Source: Opitutaceae bacterium (GTDB lineage: Bacteria > Verrucomicrobiota > Verrucomicrobiia > Opitutales > Opitutaceae). Taken from it: DNA of 64,000 nucleotides. The position numbers and the translations under genes are program-made. The stretch spans positions 1 to 64,000 of the forward strand of contig JAUSID010000140.1 in the NCBI GenBank assembly GCA_030648295.1, written 5' to 3'. Shown here in pieces: positions 1 through 8,696 of this stretch. The first letter of the stretch is position 1. Every line of letters begins with the position of its first letter. Under the pieces are notes generated by a model, which saw only the letters and a program-made list of their open reading frames with translations, did not search any database and had not been told where the DNA came from.

Positions 1-84
1 TTTCACCTTCTGCTCCGCTGCGGCCGCACAGTGTGTTCGCTGGTGCCGTGCGCCGGCGCGCGCTCCACGATTTCCCGGCTAAGG

Positions 85-108
85 GCATTCTGCTGGCCAG
101 CAGAATGC
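85..108. repeat. Perfect 24-bp palindrome
   Basis: The two 12-base arms (85-96 and 97-108) are exact reverse complements with no loop. It lies 164 bases beyond the stop codon of the minus-strand CheC-like gene in a 271-base stretch where I see no convincing gene. It could be a protein-binding site or part of a dispersed repeat. As a terminator it is unconvincing, because no T-run follows on either strand. Confidence 0.6.
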
Positions 109-271
109 ATTTAGCCCGCATGAACGCGGGGCGCTCGCCGGGAACATTGGGATGTTGGCGGTCAGTCACGGGTGAAGACCATTTCAAGGGTGAAAAATGC
201 GGGCTAGCGAGGCGCGACCTTGCGCCGCGGATTTGGGGCGCGTTCACCCTGGCTGGGCGGCGCGCGGCCCG

Positions 272-889
272 CTACTGGCCCAAGCCTTCCTGCCACCGGT
301 CAAGCTCGTGGAGCACACGTACGAGCGAAGTCAGTCCGAGAATGATCACGAGGTAACCGCTGACGTTTCTGGCCCGCAGGTGAAAATGCGTCTTCACCAT
401 CAATGCATGGCTCAACTGCTCATCCTCCACCTTGGTGGAGCGAAGCACACCGTCGATGCTGTCGAGCTGGAGCTCCGGAAGGGTGAATGAAACCTGGACC
501 TTGGGCAGGTTGCCGAACACCCCAAGGCAGGGGTTGAGCAGGATATTGCCGACCTCCATCACGGTTTCGCGATGTTCCGCGCTCGTGACCTCCCACTTCG
601 CGTCCACATCGTTGATCAACTGGCTGAGGATCAGCGCGGCGGGTTGCTCCAGCAGCAGCAAAGCGTTGCCGGCGATCGAGCCGGAGAACACCTGATTCAC
701 GCAAACGACCTCGCCCTCCATCATCCAACGCAGCCGCGGTGCGACCTCCTCGATGTCGAGCAGCGCCAGTTGCGGCACTTCCAGATGGATCCGGTAACCG
801 GTCATCTCCGACAACGCGGCGGCCGCGCGACCGTAGCCGATGTTGATTAACTCGGTCAGCGCGTCCTTTTGGGCGAGCGTCAGTTCCAC
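272..889 (-). CDS. CheC-family chemotaxis phosphatase-like protein
   Basis: This 205-residue protein resembles the CheC/CheX/FliY phosphatases that remove phosphate from CheY or from related receiver domains. CheC proteins carry two copies of a D/S-x3-E-x2-N active-site motif. Here the first is D9-x3-E13-x2-N16, followed by an IGYG turn, and the second is E108-x3-E112-x2-N115, so both Glu/Asn pairs are present while the outer residue of the second is Glu. The start is a GTG at 889, because no better in-frame ATG is visible nearby. The product should be cytoplasmic. No chemotaxis or flagellar gene is adjacent inside the window, so the partner receiver is unknown. The only receiver-domain gene here is about 37 kb away. 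Confidence 0.85.
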   Translation of the reverse strand: MELTLAQKDALTELINIGYGRAAAALSEMTGYRIHLEVPQLALLDIEEVAPRLRWMMEGEVVCVNQVFSGSIAGNALLLLEQPAALILSQLINDVDAKWEVTSAEHRETVMEVGNILLNPCLGVFGNLPKVQVSFTLPELQLDSIDGVLRSTKVEDEQLSHALMVKTHFHLRARNVSGYLVIILGLTSLVRVLHELDRWQEGLGQ

Positions 890-1116
890 ATTTTCGGGAA
901 ACTCCCGATGGCAGCGTCAGGGTCGGGCAGACGGTTCAGCCCGGTGGCATTGTCGGCGAATCGGCGTGGCGGTCGCGGAGCGGCGGAGAGCGATCCGGCA
1001 CCGAATTTCCGCCGGTTCTGAGCGCGGCCCATTTGCCGCGCAGTTGGCCGGGCTTGAAACCTCGCCGGCGGATTGCCATGGAGTGCGGCGCATCGCCACG
1101 TTCAAATCGCATCACC

Positions 1117-2523
1117 ATGCTCCTGCTCCGAATCATTTCCGCCGTTTCATCGCTGCTGGGCGGACTGCTCCTGATCCCCGGCGCAACCGCCGCCCGCGCG
1201 GCGTCCGCCCGGGTTTCGAGGCCGCCGAATGTCGTGATCATTTTTGCCGACGATCTCGGCTATGGCGACCTCGGCTGTTATGGGCACCCGAGCATCCGCA
1301 CGCCGAATCTCGATCGGATGGCGGCGCAAGGACTGCGCTTCACCGATTTTTATGCCGCGGCGGAGGTTTGCACGCCGAGCCGTGCCGCCCTGCTGACCGG
1401 CCGGTATCCAATCCGAAGCGGCATGGCGAACGACACCCGGCGGGTGCTGTTTCCAAATTCGAAAGGCGGGTTGCCGCCGGCCGAAATCACGCTGGCCGAG
1501 GCGCTGAAGACGAAGGGCTACGCGACCGCACACGTTGGCAAATGGCATCTTGGCATCCATGAGGGCAGCCGGCCCAACGACCAGGGATTCGATTTCAGCC
1601 TGGGGTTGCCGTATTCAAATGATATGGACGGCCGCCCCGACCTGCCGCGCGGCGCCTCCGGCTCGCCGACTCCGCCGAAGGACGGGTGGAACGTTGCGCT
1701 GCTCCAGAATGGCAAGGTGGTCGAGCAGCCCGCCGATCAAACGACGTTGACCCGGCGTTACACCGAGGCCGCGGTGAAGTTCGTGCGCGAGCACGCCGGC
1801 GCGCCGTTTTTCCTGTATTTCGCGCACACGTTTCCGCACGTGCCACTGTTCGCCTCGCCCGAGTTCAAGGGCCGCAGTCGCCGCGGAATCTACGGCGACA
1901 CCGTCGAGGAACTGGATTGGAGCGTGGGCCAGGTGCTGGAGTCATTGCGCACCGCGGGCATCGCGGAGAACACGCTCGTCGTGTTCACGAGTGACAACGG
2001 CCCGTGGCTCCCGCAGCGCGCGCAGGGCGGCAGCGCGGGTCTGTTGCGCGAAGGCAAGGGCAGCACCTGGGAAGGCGGCATGCGCGTACCCGGGATCGCG
2101 TGGTGGCCCGGCCGAATCCAGCCCGGGGTGAGTTCCGTGCCGGTGTCGACGATGGATCTTTTTCCCACGTGTCTCGCGCTCGCCGGCGTCCCGCTGCCGA
2201 CCGGACGGGTACTCGACGGGCAGGACATCGCCGGCGTCCTGTTCGGCGGCGCGACGCTGCCGGAGCGGCCGTTTTTTTATTATCGCGGCGAGCGGCTGTT
2301 CGCGTGCCGGCTCGGCGATTTCAAGGCGCACTTCTCCACCCAGGCTGGCTACGGGCAGCCGAAGGCGGAGAAACATGAGCCGCCGCTGCTCTTCAACCTC
2401 GCGATCGATCCATCGGAGAAGTTCGACCTCGCGCCGCAGCATCCCGACGTGCTTGAAGCGATCAATCGCGCCATCGCGGCGCATGAAGCCAGCCTCGAGC
2501 GCGCACCGACGCAGCTGAATTAA
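1117..2523 (+). CDS. Secreted formylglycine-dependent sulfatase (arylsulfatase A type)
   Basis: The product belongs to the sulfatase S1 family in the alkaline phosphatase superfamily and hydrolyses sulfate esters, probably on a carbohydrate. From the ATG at 1117 (468 residues) it opens with a signal peptide of about 27 residues ending near TAARA. The metal-binding [16 protein letters not shown] segment lies at about 41-56, the formylglycine signature C85-T-P-S-R next, and the HVGKWHLG motif follows. A SDNGPW segment supplies later metal ligands. An upstream in-frame ATG at 1033 would place 28 basic residues before the signal peptide and is less likely. The gene converges on the next sulfatase. 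The exact substrate cannot be read from sequence. Confidence 0.93.
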   Translation: MLLLRIISAVSSLLGGLLLIPGATAARAASARVSRPPNVVIIFADDLGYGDLGCYGHPSIRTPNLDRMAAQGLRFTDFYAAAEVCTPSRAALLTGRYPIRSGMANDTRRVLFPNSKGGLPPAEITLAEALKTKGYATAHVGKWHLGIHEGSRPNDQGFDFSLGLPYSNDMDGRPDLPRGASGSPTPPKDGWNVALLQNGKVVEQPADQTTLTRRYTEAAVKFVREHAGAPFFLYFAHTFPHVPLFASPEFKGRSRRGIYGDTVEELDWSVGQVLESLRTAGIAENTLVVFTSDNGPWLPQRAQGGSAGLLREGKGSTWEGGMRVPGIAWWPGRIQPGVSSVPVSTMDLFPTCLALAGVPLPTGRVLDGQDIAGVLFGGATLPERPFFYYRGERLFACRLGDFKAHFSTQAGYGQPKAEKHEPPLLFNLAIDPSEKFDLAPQHPDVLEAINRAIAAHEASLERAPTQLN

Positions 2524-2537
2524 CCGGGCAAAAGAGG

Positions 2538-2681
2538 AACCGCGAATGAACGCGAATGAACGCGAATCCAGATATGGCGGAGGCGATCGCCGGCATGATT
2601 GCAGCTCAGCGAGCAGCAGTCATCGGGGGCGATTGGCCCGTCTTGGTTCTCATTCGCGTCCATTCGCGTTCATTCGCGGTT
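2538..2681. repeat. Long inverted repeat between convergent sulfatase genes
   Basis: The left arm at 2538-2567 contains repeats of the unit CGCGAATGAA. The right arm at 2652-2681 is its reverse complement with one mismatch over 30 bases, leaving an 84-base spacer. The right arm overlaps the last codons and the stop of the minus-strand sulfatase, so its final Asn-Arg-Glu-stop is encoded by the repeat. It probably folds into a hairpin that could terminate both converging transcripts. Mobile-repeat origin is an inference. Confidence 0.85.
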
Positions 2682-4217
2682 AAGAACCGGCTTGGGAAAT
2701 TTTCGAATCGGGCTGTAACGCGGATAGGTCTCCCAAATATCGCCGCCGTCGAGGACGCGGCGGTCGCCGGTCTGCCGCAACGTGGTTTCGAGTTGCTGCG
2801 CGAGTTTGGCTTTCGCCGCGGCGTGCTTGGGGTCGGCGGCCAGGTTCTTCAGGCAGCCCGGGTCGGCCTTGATGTCGAACAGTTCCTCCACCGGCCGTTT
2901 TGCCACGGCAAGTTGCAGGAACCGGCCGAGTTTCGGATCGTCGGCCTTCGCGATCAGGAAATCCAGCGTCGGTCCGCCATCGATGTCCTTGTATCCGCTG
3001 TGCGGACTTTCCGGCGTGCCGTCATCCTTCAGCACCACCGGGTCGCCGGCGGGCCAGCGGTCCGGCCGGAAGTTGCGGATGTAGAGGTACTGTGATTTCC
3101 GCAGCGCGCGCTGAGGGTACGTCCAGTTGTCGAACCGCGCCGAGGAATGCCGCTCGCGCGAGGAGTAGGCGACACGGGTGGCATCGACCAGGCCCTGCTG
3201 CCGCGAGGTAAGGATATTCATGATACTGCGTCCGGACGGCGGCAGCGACGGATTCGGATGCTTCGTGCCGGTCGCCTCCAGGATGGTGGCGGTGAGATCG
3301 ACGAACCCGACAACATCCTCGATCTGCCGGCCGCCGGGTACCTTCGCGCCCCAGCGGATCGCGAGCGGGACGTGGATTCCATGCTCATACGCATTCGCCT
3401 TGGCGCGCGGGAATGGCATGCCGTTGTCGGCGGTGACGATGATGAGCGTGTTCTCCAGTTCACCCGCCTCCTCGAGCGCCTTGATCATCAAACCGAGGTG
3501 CCGATCGAACCATTCGATTTCCAGGCACGCATCGAGGATGTCGCTGCGCACTTCCGGCGAGTCGGGCAGGAATGGCGGAGGTACCGCGTCCTCCAGCTTT
3601 TTCCCCGACCTGAGTCCCGAACCCTTCTCGTAGCCGCGGTGCGGCTCGTGCCCGCCGTACCAGAAATAGAACGGCTGGTCCTTCGCGCGCCTGGCCAGGA
3701 AGCCCTTGAAATTGGCCGCGTAATCCTTGTTCGAGATCCCGCGCGCGGGCGGCGTGAGGGTGTGACCGTCGGCCTCGTTGCCGGCGGGATTGCGCGGCCG
3801 TTCGCTGATTTTCCAGTTGCCCGGGCCCCAGCCCTTGCCGGACAGGCCGACGCGATAACCGGCCTGCTCGAGGATGTCGGGAAAGACGATGTAGCGTTTC
3901 GGAAACGAGCTGGCGTGCGTGCCGGCCTCCTCGATTTGCCAGTCGTGCCGTCCGGTCAGCAGCGCGGCGCGCGAGGGGCTGCACCCAGGCGAGCCGGCGA
4001 ATCCGTTCTTGAAATAAACGCCTTCGCGCGCCACCCGATCGAAGGCGGGCGTATTCACCGCCTTGTATCCGGCAAATGAGGTCAGCGGGAACGACTGGTC
4101 GTCGGCGATGGCGAGCAGGACGTTGGGCCGGCGGCTCCCGGCCGCGGCGGCGGCACTCACGGACAGCAATGCCAGCAGGGTGGTGAACAAGGCGGAGCAG
4201 AAGAGGTGCGGTTTCAT
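2670..4217 (-). CDS. Secreted sulfatase, N-sulfoglucosamine sulfohydrolase-like
   Basis: A 515-residue S1-family sulfatase with a signal peptide (about residues 1-26, rich in Leu and Ala). The metal motif reads LLAIADDQS at about 34-42 and the formylglycine site is C79-S-P-S-R, followed by ALLTGRHDWQIEE. The segment after it, with GLSGKGWGPGNW, looks more like heparan N-sulfatase relatives than like arylsulfatase A, so N-sulfated or O-sulfated aminosugars are possible substrates. This is family-level inference only. Its last three residues and stop lie in a dispersed repeat. It is divergent from the symporter gene starting at 4387, with 169 bases between them that must hold both promoters. 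Confidence 0.92.
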   Translation of the reverse strand: MKPHLFCSALFTTLLALLSVSAAAAAGSRRPNVLLAIADDQSFPLTSFAGYKAVNTPAFDRVAREGVYFKNGFAGSPGCSPSRAALLTGRHDWQIEEAGTHASSFPKRYIVFPDILEQAGYRVGLSGKGWGPGNWKISERPRNPAGNEADGHTLTPPARGISNKDYAANFKGFLARRAKDQPFYFWYGGHEPHRGYEKGSGLRSGKKLEDAVPPPFLPDSPEVRSDILDACLEIEWFDRHLGLMIKALEEAGELENTLIIVTADNGMPFPRAKANAYEHGIHVPLAIRWGAKVPGGRQIEDVVGFVDLTATILEATGTKHPNPSLPPSGRSIMNILTSRQQGLVDATRVAYSSRERHSSARFDNWTYPQRALRKSQYLYIRNFRPDRWPAGDPVVLKDDGTPESPHSGYKDIDGGPTLDFLIAKADDPKLGRFLQLAVAKRPVEELFDIKADPGCLKNLAADPKHAAAKAKLAQQLETTLRQTGDRRVLDGGDIWETYPRYSPIRKFPKPVLNRE

Positions 4218-4386
4218 GCCGGTGATGTGGATGCGCCCGGCTGGTCGGGGCGGGCAATCCCAAACTTCGGTCGGCCGGGCGCTGCGGACCCGCGCCCGGG
4301 GCGATGGAATTCATCCGAAAATCCGCTTCCCCTCGCTGCGGCACGTCGCCAGCGTTCGGCGTGCGTTCCAGCACGTTTGTGACCCC

Positions 4387-5892
4387 ATGAAACTCGCCCT
4401 GATCGACTGGCTGATCATCCTCGTGTACCTGATCGGTTGCCTCGGGGCGGGATTATGGATGCGGAAGTTCGTGCGCGGGGTGGAGGACTTCGCCGTCGCC
4501 GGTCGCGAGATGGACGTGAATCTGGGCATCGCGTCGCTCGCGGCGACCGAGCTCGGGCTTGTCACCATCATGTACACGGCGCAGCTCGGCTATGAAAAAG
4601 GCTTCGCCGGCGCGACCATTGGCGTGCTGGCGGCGGGCGCGATCTGGCTCGTCGGCCGGACCGGTTTCGTGATTGGCCCGCTCCGCGCCGCGGGCGTGAT
4701 GACGATCCCCGAACTCTTTCAGAAGAGGTTTGGGTCGCGGGTGCGCTGGCTGGCGGGAGTGTTCGTCGCCGCGGGCGGGCTGCTCAACATGGGGATTTTC
4801 CTGCGGCTGGGCGGCGAGTTCCTCGTCTATGCCACGGGCCTTCCGCCGCAGTGGCTCGAATGGGTGATGACCGCGCTGCTGGGTCTCGTGCTGCTCTACA
4901 CGGCGCTCGGCGGCATGCTTTCCGTACTCATCACGGATTTTCTCCAGTTCCTCGTCATGGGGGTCGGAATCGTGGCGACATCGCTGCTCGTGCTTTGGAC
5001 CATCGGCTGGTCGAACCTGGTCGCCGGGCTCACGGCGGCGTGGGACGGGACCGGCCCGGGAAAAATGGCCGCGCATCCGTTCAATCCGTTTCATGGTTCG
5101 AGCTTCGGCTGGACGTATCTGCTCTGGATGTTCGTGTTTCAAATCGCCGCCGCCACCACGTGGCAGACGCAGATCAGCCGGGTGCTGGCGTCGAAGGATG
5201 TGACGACGGCCAGACGAATGTACCAGCGCACATCGTTTTATTTTGTCGGCCGGTTCCTGCTGCCCGGGTTGTGGGGCGCGGCGGCGTTCGTCTGGTACGC
5301 GCAGCACGGCGGGCTGCCGGCCGAACTGAATTCGCTGACCGCCATGCCGCACTTCCTGAGTACGCTCCTGCCGGTCGGAATCATCGGGCTCGTCGTGGCG
5401 GCGATGCTGGCGGCGGAGATGTCGACGGACAGTGGATACATGCTCACGTGGGCGACGGTGATCTACAACGACATCATTACGCCGTGCCTGAAGCGGCCAC
5501 TGGCACCAAAGCACCAGCTGCTCCTCACCCGCGGGCTCGTGCTCGCCATCGCGGTCTTCCTGCTTTTCTACGGGCTTTGGTATGAACTGCCCGGCAATGC
5601 CTGGGACTACCTGGCGGTTACGGGCAACATCTACCTCGCGAGCGTGTTCACGCTGCTGGTCGCCGGCCTTTATTGGCCGCGGGCGAATACCATGGGCGCG
5701 GCCGCGGCTCTCATCCTCGGCGCGCTCGGCCCGATCGCATTCCTGATTCTGGGAAAAAAATACGCCATCGCGCCGGAAATCGCCGGTGCCTCCTCCTTCG
5801 CCCTCGCCGCGATCGGCATGATTGCCGGCTCGCTGCTCGGCTCGCCCCCCGCCCGCACGATTGACGCCGCTCCGTCGGCCTCCACTTCATGA
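4387..5892 (+). CDS. Sodium:solute symporter (SSS family)
   Basis: The 501-residue polytopic membrane protein starts MKLALIDWLIILVYLIGC, a typical first helix of SSS carriers, and continues through about 13 hydrophobic segments. The second helix region reads FAVAGREM and later loops contain SADS-like residues (AEMSTDSGYM), both seen in sodium/sugar and sodium/sialic-acid symporters. It likely imports a sugar or sugar acid with Na+. The reading frame extends upstream to 4063, but the ATG at 4387 begins the first membrane helix directly. Its stop overlaps the start of a 46-residue membrane protein gene. Neighbouring sulfatases and a GH127 enzyme suggest a plant- or algal-polysaccharide sugar as substrate. 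Confidence 0.92.
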   Translation: MKLALIDWLIILVYLIGCLGAGLWMRKFVRGVEDFAVAGREMDVNLGIASLAATELGLVTIMYTAQLGYEKGFAGATIGVLAAGAIWLVGRTGFVIGPLRAAGVMTIPELFQKRFGSRVRWLAGVFVAAGGLLNMGIFLRLGGEFLVYATGLPPQWLEWVMTALLGLVLLYTALGGMLSVLITDFLQFLVMGVGIVATSLLVLWTIGWSNLVAGLTAAWDGTGPGKMAAHPFNPFHGSSFGWTYLLWMFVFQIAAATTWQTQISRVLASKDVTTARRMYQRTSFYFVGRFLLPGLWGAAAFVWYAQHGGLPAELNSLTAMPHFLSTLLPVGIIGLVVAAMLAAEMSTDSGYMLTWATVIYNDIITPCLKRPLAPKHQLLLTRGLVLAIAVFLLFYGLWYELPGNAWDYLAVTGNIYLASVFTLLVAGLYWPRANTMGAAAALILGALGPIAFLILGKKYAIAPEIAGASSFALAAIGMIAGSLLGSPPARTIDAAPSASTS

Positions 5893-6029
5893 ATACGGTT
5901 TTCATCCTCGGCTGGGGTGTCCTCATCGCCGCCTCGATCGCGTGGTATGCGTTCCTGGTTTTTTACGTCGGCATCAAGGCGGGTCGCGAAATCCGCGAGA
6001 TGACCGACCGGCTCGCCCGGAAGGAATAA
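5889..6029 (+). CDS. 46-residue single-span membrane protein coupled to the symporter
   Basis: This small gene starts at the ATG inside ATGA, overlapping the symporter stop codon, and ends with TAA at 6027-6029. The protein starts MNTVFILGWGVLIAAS, has one hydrophobic span at about residues 3-29, then a charged helix with repeated basic and acidic residues ending RLARKE. Codon usage is GC-rich like its neighbours. The overlap implies translational coupling, and the layout resembles small accessory subunits seen beside some SSS transporters. I know no family that matches it, so an accessory or stabilising role for the symporter is inference. Confidence 0.75.
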   Translation: MNTVFILGWGVLIAASIAWYAFLVFYVGIKAGREIREMTDRLARKE

Positions 6030-6154
6030 TTGCGAGTCCTCTTCGGCCCGAGGCTGGCGCTTCGAAGGCGGTCGCGGTCCCCGACGGGGCGCCGTTCGGG
6101 CAAATGTTTTTGCGTCGCAAGCCCGGGAAGCGTGGGCAAGCCTCTGCCTTCACT

Positions 6155-8614
6155 ATGGGAAAAGCGGCCAGTCTCGGGGAGGTCGCCCGTCGCGCGGCGG
6201 TGTCGGTTTTCACGGTTTCCCGCCCGATTGGATTGATCGCCGCGGTTTGGTCTGCTGGCGCCGCATCAGCCCGGGAGCAGACCCTCCCTCTCGTTGGGGA
6301 AAAAATAACGCCTGCCATTGCCGATCGCCAGGACGCCCAGATTCCCGACCGCCTCAAATTGACCGGCTGGATCGGATCGAGGATTCACGTCAACGACGTG
6401 AACCGGCTCGCGAAGCTCGACACGGATCGGCTGCTCGAGGGCTATCGCAAGCGTCCGGGCCGGCAGACCTGGGACGGCGAACATGTCGGCAAGTGGCTGC
6501 ACGCCGCCACGCTCGCATGGGCCCACCGCGGCAATCCGGAATTGCGCCGGAAGCTCGATCACGTTGTCACCGAGCTCGCCAAGTGCCAGCTCGCCGATGG
6601 CTATCTCGGCACCTACGTCGAAGCCGCGCGCTGGACCGCCTGGGATGTGTGGGCGCACAAATATAATCTGCTCGGGCTGATCACCTACATGCGCCACACC
6701 GGGAATCTGGCGCCGATGTCGACCTGCCGCCGCATGGCCGACCTGCTCTGCCAGACTTTCGGCGACGAGCCGGGCCAGCGTGACATCCTGGTTGCCGGCC
6801 ACCACGCCGGCATGGCCCCGACCAGCGTGCTCGAGCCGATGGCGCTGCTTTACCGCCTCACGGGCGAACCGCGTTACCTGGAATTCTGCCGCTATATCCT
6901 GCGCTCGTGGGAAAAACCGACGGGGCCGAGGATTGTCTCCACCCTGCTGCGATCCAAACGCGTGGATCTGGTCGGCAACGCGAAAGCCTATGAGATGCTT
7001 TCCTGTCTCAACGGCGCGCTGGAATATCACCGCACCGTCACCGACAAGCGGATACTCGAGGCCGCGCTCAACGCCTGGCACGACATCGTGGAAAAGCGTT
7101 TATACCTGACCGGCACCGCGAGTTATCAGGAGTTTTTTCATGCCGACTTCGACTTGCCCAACGTCAACCACGTCGGCGAAACCTGCGTGACGGTGACGTG
7201 GCTCCAGTTCAACGCGCAGTTGCTGCGGCTGACGGGTGAAGCGCGTTTCGCCGAGCAGATTGAGCGGACGGTGCTGAATCAATTGTTCGGCGCGCAATGC
7301 CCGGATGGCTCGGGGTGGGGCTACTACGTCGAGATGCAGGGCAAAAAACCATACACGAGCGTACTGGACGGACAGTGCTGCCTCTCCAGCGGTCCTCGCG
7401 GCGTCTCACTCATCCCGACCTTCGCCGTCAGCACCGACGCGGACGGGGTGGTGGTGAATCTCTACGATGCAGGCGCGGCGAAACTCCGGCTGCGCGACGG
7501 CACCGCCGTGACGGCCACGATCGAAACTCATTATCCAAGCGAAGGGCGAATTCGGATCGCGGTTGCCCCGGCTGAAACCGGGAAGTTCGCCGTGAAGCTG
7601 CGCATCCCCGAGTGGTGCCAGGAGCCCGTCGTACAAATCAATGGCCAGGCGGTGCCGGTGAAAATCGGGACGGATGGATATGCGGCGATTCGGCGGGAAT
7701 GGAAAAGCGGCGACGGGATTGAACTTAATCTCGAATTGAAGCCGCGGGTGATCGTCGGTGACTTCAAGAACGAAGGGAAACTGGCGGTGCTATATGGTCC
7801 GTTGGTTCTCGCCGCGGATGAAGCGCTGGTTGGGCGCGCCGGTCTGACGCTCGATGCGGTCGGTGTCGCCGGTGCCGATCTCGCGGTCCTCGGCGTGAAG
7901 CCGCGACCGGTTCCCGATGGGCTGAAAACGTGGCCGGTCGCGCCGACCTTCCAGCTCAATGCCGTCGTCCGAAAGCCGGCGGCTTCGTTGCCCGCCGGCG
8001 CTCCGCTCCGGATCGGATTGGTGCCATTCGCCGACGCCGGGGCGAAGGGTAGTTCATACCGGGTGTGGCTCCCATATGGGACGGTCCGCCCCAGCCGGAA
8101 TCTGCTGTTCGGCGGCGTCGAAACCCGGTCACGCCGACCGCAGGTGCGGGTCCGAAGCGAAGACCCGGTATTGGCGAATCGCCCGGCCGGATCCGTCGTC
8201 GATGAGTTTCAAACGGTGGCGCACACCTTCGACCGCAAGCGGGCCAGGGAGGACTGGTATGCGGTCGCATTGGAGGAACCCGCGACCGTCGCCGAGGTCG
8301 TGTTTTTCCACGGCGAAGCCGCGCCGGATGGCGGCTGGTTCGACGCCAGCGCCGGCAAGCCGCGCGTCGAGATAAAATCCAGGCCAAACGGCGAGTGGGA
8401 ACCGGCCGGCGAACTCGAGGATTATCCGGCCACCACCGCCAGCGATCCCGCCCGGCTCGTGGGCGGCGACCGATTCGCGTGCCGGTTCAGGCAGCCGATG
8501 GAATTGGTCGCCGTCCGCGTCGTCGGCCGGCCGGCGTCCGGGAATAACCCGAAGCAAGCCTGGTCATCCTGCCTCGAATTGCAGGCCTTCGGCGTCCGGC
8601 GACTGACGTATTGA
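6155..8614 (+). CDS. GH127-type (DUF1680) beta-L-arabinofuranosidase with LacI-like N-terminus
   Basis: The ATG at 6155 gives 819 residues. GH127 enzymes remove beta-L-arabinofuranose using a cysteine nucleophile in a zinc-thiolate site. The expected residues are visible: HVGE342-T-C344 and the pair C408-C409, equivalent to the Glu/Cys and Cys-Cys ligands of the family. An (alpha/alpha)6 barrel covers roughly residues 55-420 and beta-sandwich domains follow. The C-terminus (about 690-819) resembles an F5/8-type discoidin module. Unusually, residues 5-23 (SLGEVARRAAVSVFTVSR) look exactly like the first helix-turn-helix of a LacI repressor and run straight into a hydrophobic signal-like stretch ending AGAASA. 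The true export start may therefore lie downstream. The next gene is an ABC sugar-binding protein. Confidence 0.88.
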   Translation: MGKAASLGEVARRAAVSVFTVSRPIGLIAAVWSAGAASAREQTLPLVGEKITPAIADRQDAQIPDRLKLTGWIGSRIHVNDVNRLAKLDTDRLLEGYRKRPGRQTWDGEHVGKWLHAATLAWAHRGNPELRRKLDHVVTELAKCQLADGYLGTYVEAARWTAWDVWAHKYNLLGLITYMRHTGNLAPMSTCRRMADLLCQTFGDEPGQRDILVAGHHAGMAPTSVLEPMALLYRLTGEPRYLEFCRYILRSWEKPTGPRIVSTLLRSKRVDLVGNAKAYEMLSCLNGALEYHRTVTDKRILEAALNAWHDIVEKRLYLTGTASYQEFFHADFDLPNVNHVGETCVTVTWLQFNAQLLRLTGEARFAEQIERTVLNQLFGAQCPDGSGWGYYVEMQGKKPYTSVLDGQCCLSSGPRGVSLIPTFAVSTDADGVVVNLYDAGAAKLRLRDGTAVTATIETHYPSEGRIRIAVAPAETGKFAVKLRIPEWCQEPVVQINGQAVPVKIGTDGYAAIRREWKSGDGIELNLELKPRVIVGDFKNEGKLAVLYGPLVLAADEALVGRAGLTLDAVGVAGADLAVLGVKPRPVPDGLKTWPVAPTFQLNAVVRKPAASLPAGAPLRIGLVPFADAGAKGSSYRVWLPYGTVRPSRNLLFGGVETRSRRPQVRVRSEDPVLANRPAGSVVDEFQTVAHTFDRKRAREDWYAVALEEPATVAEVVFFHGEAAPDGGWFDASAGKPRVEIKSRPNGEWEPAGELEDYPATTASDPARLVGGDRFACRFRQPMELVAVRVVGRPASGNNPKQAWSSCLELQAFGVRRLTY

Positions 8615-8696
8615 AATAACCACCACACCATCGCGGGCGAAGGCGCCGCGCCGCGTCGTCCTCAATTCCGTCCAGTTTGGACCCTCCCATTTCACC

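Noticed and set aside
33-356. A plus-strand ORF at the start of the window
   Set aside because: Arg-rich, no family features, and overlaps the clear CheC-like gene on the other strand.
4453-5514. Long minus-strand ORF opposite the symporter
   Set aside because: It is a mirror of the GC-rich symporter gene; composition is dominated by Arg, Gln and His.
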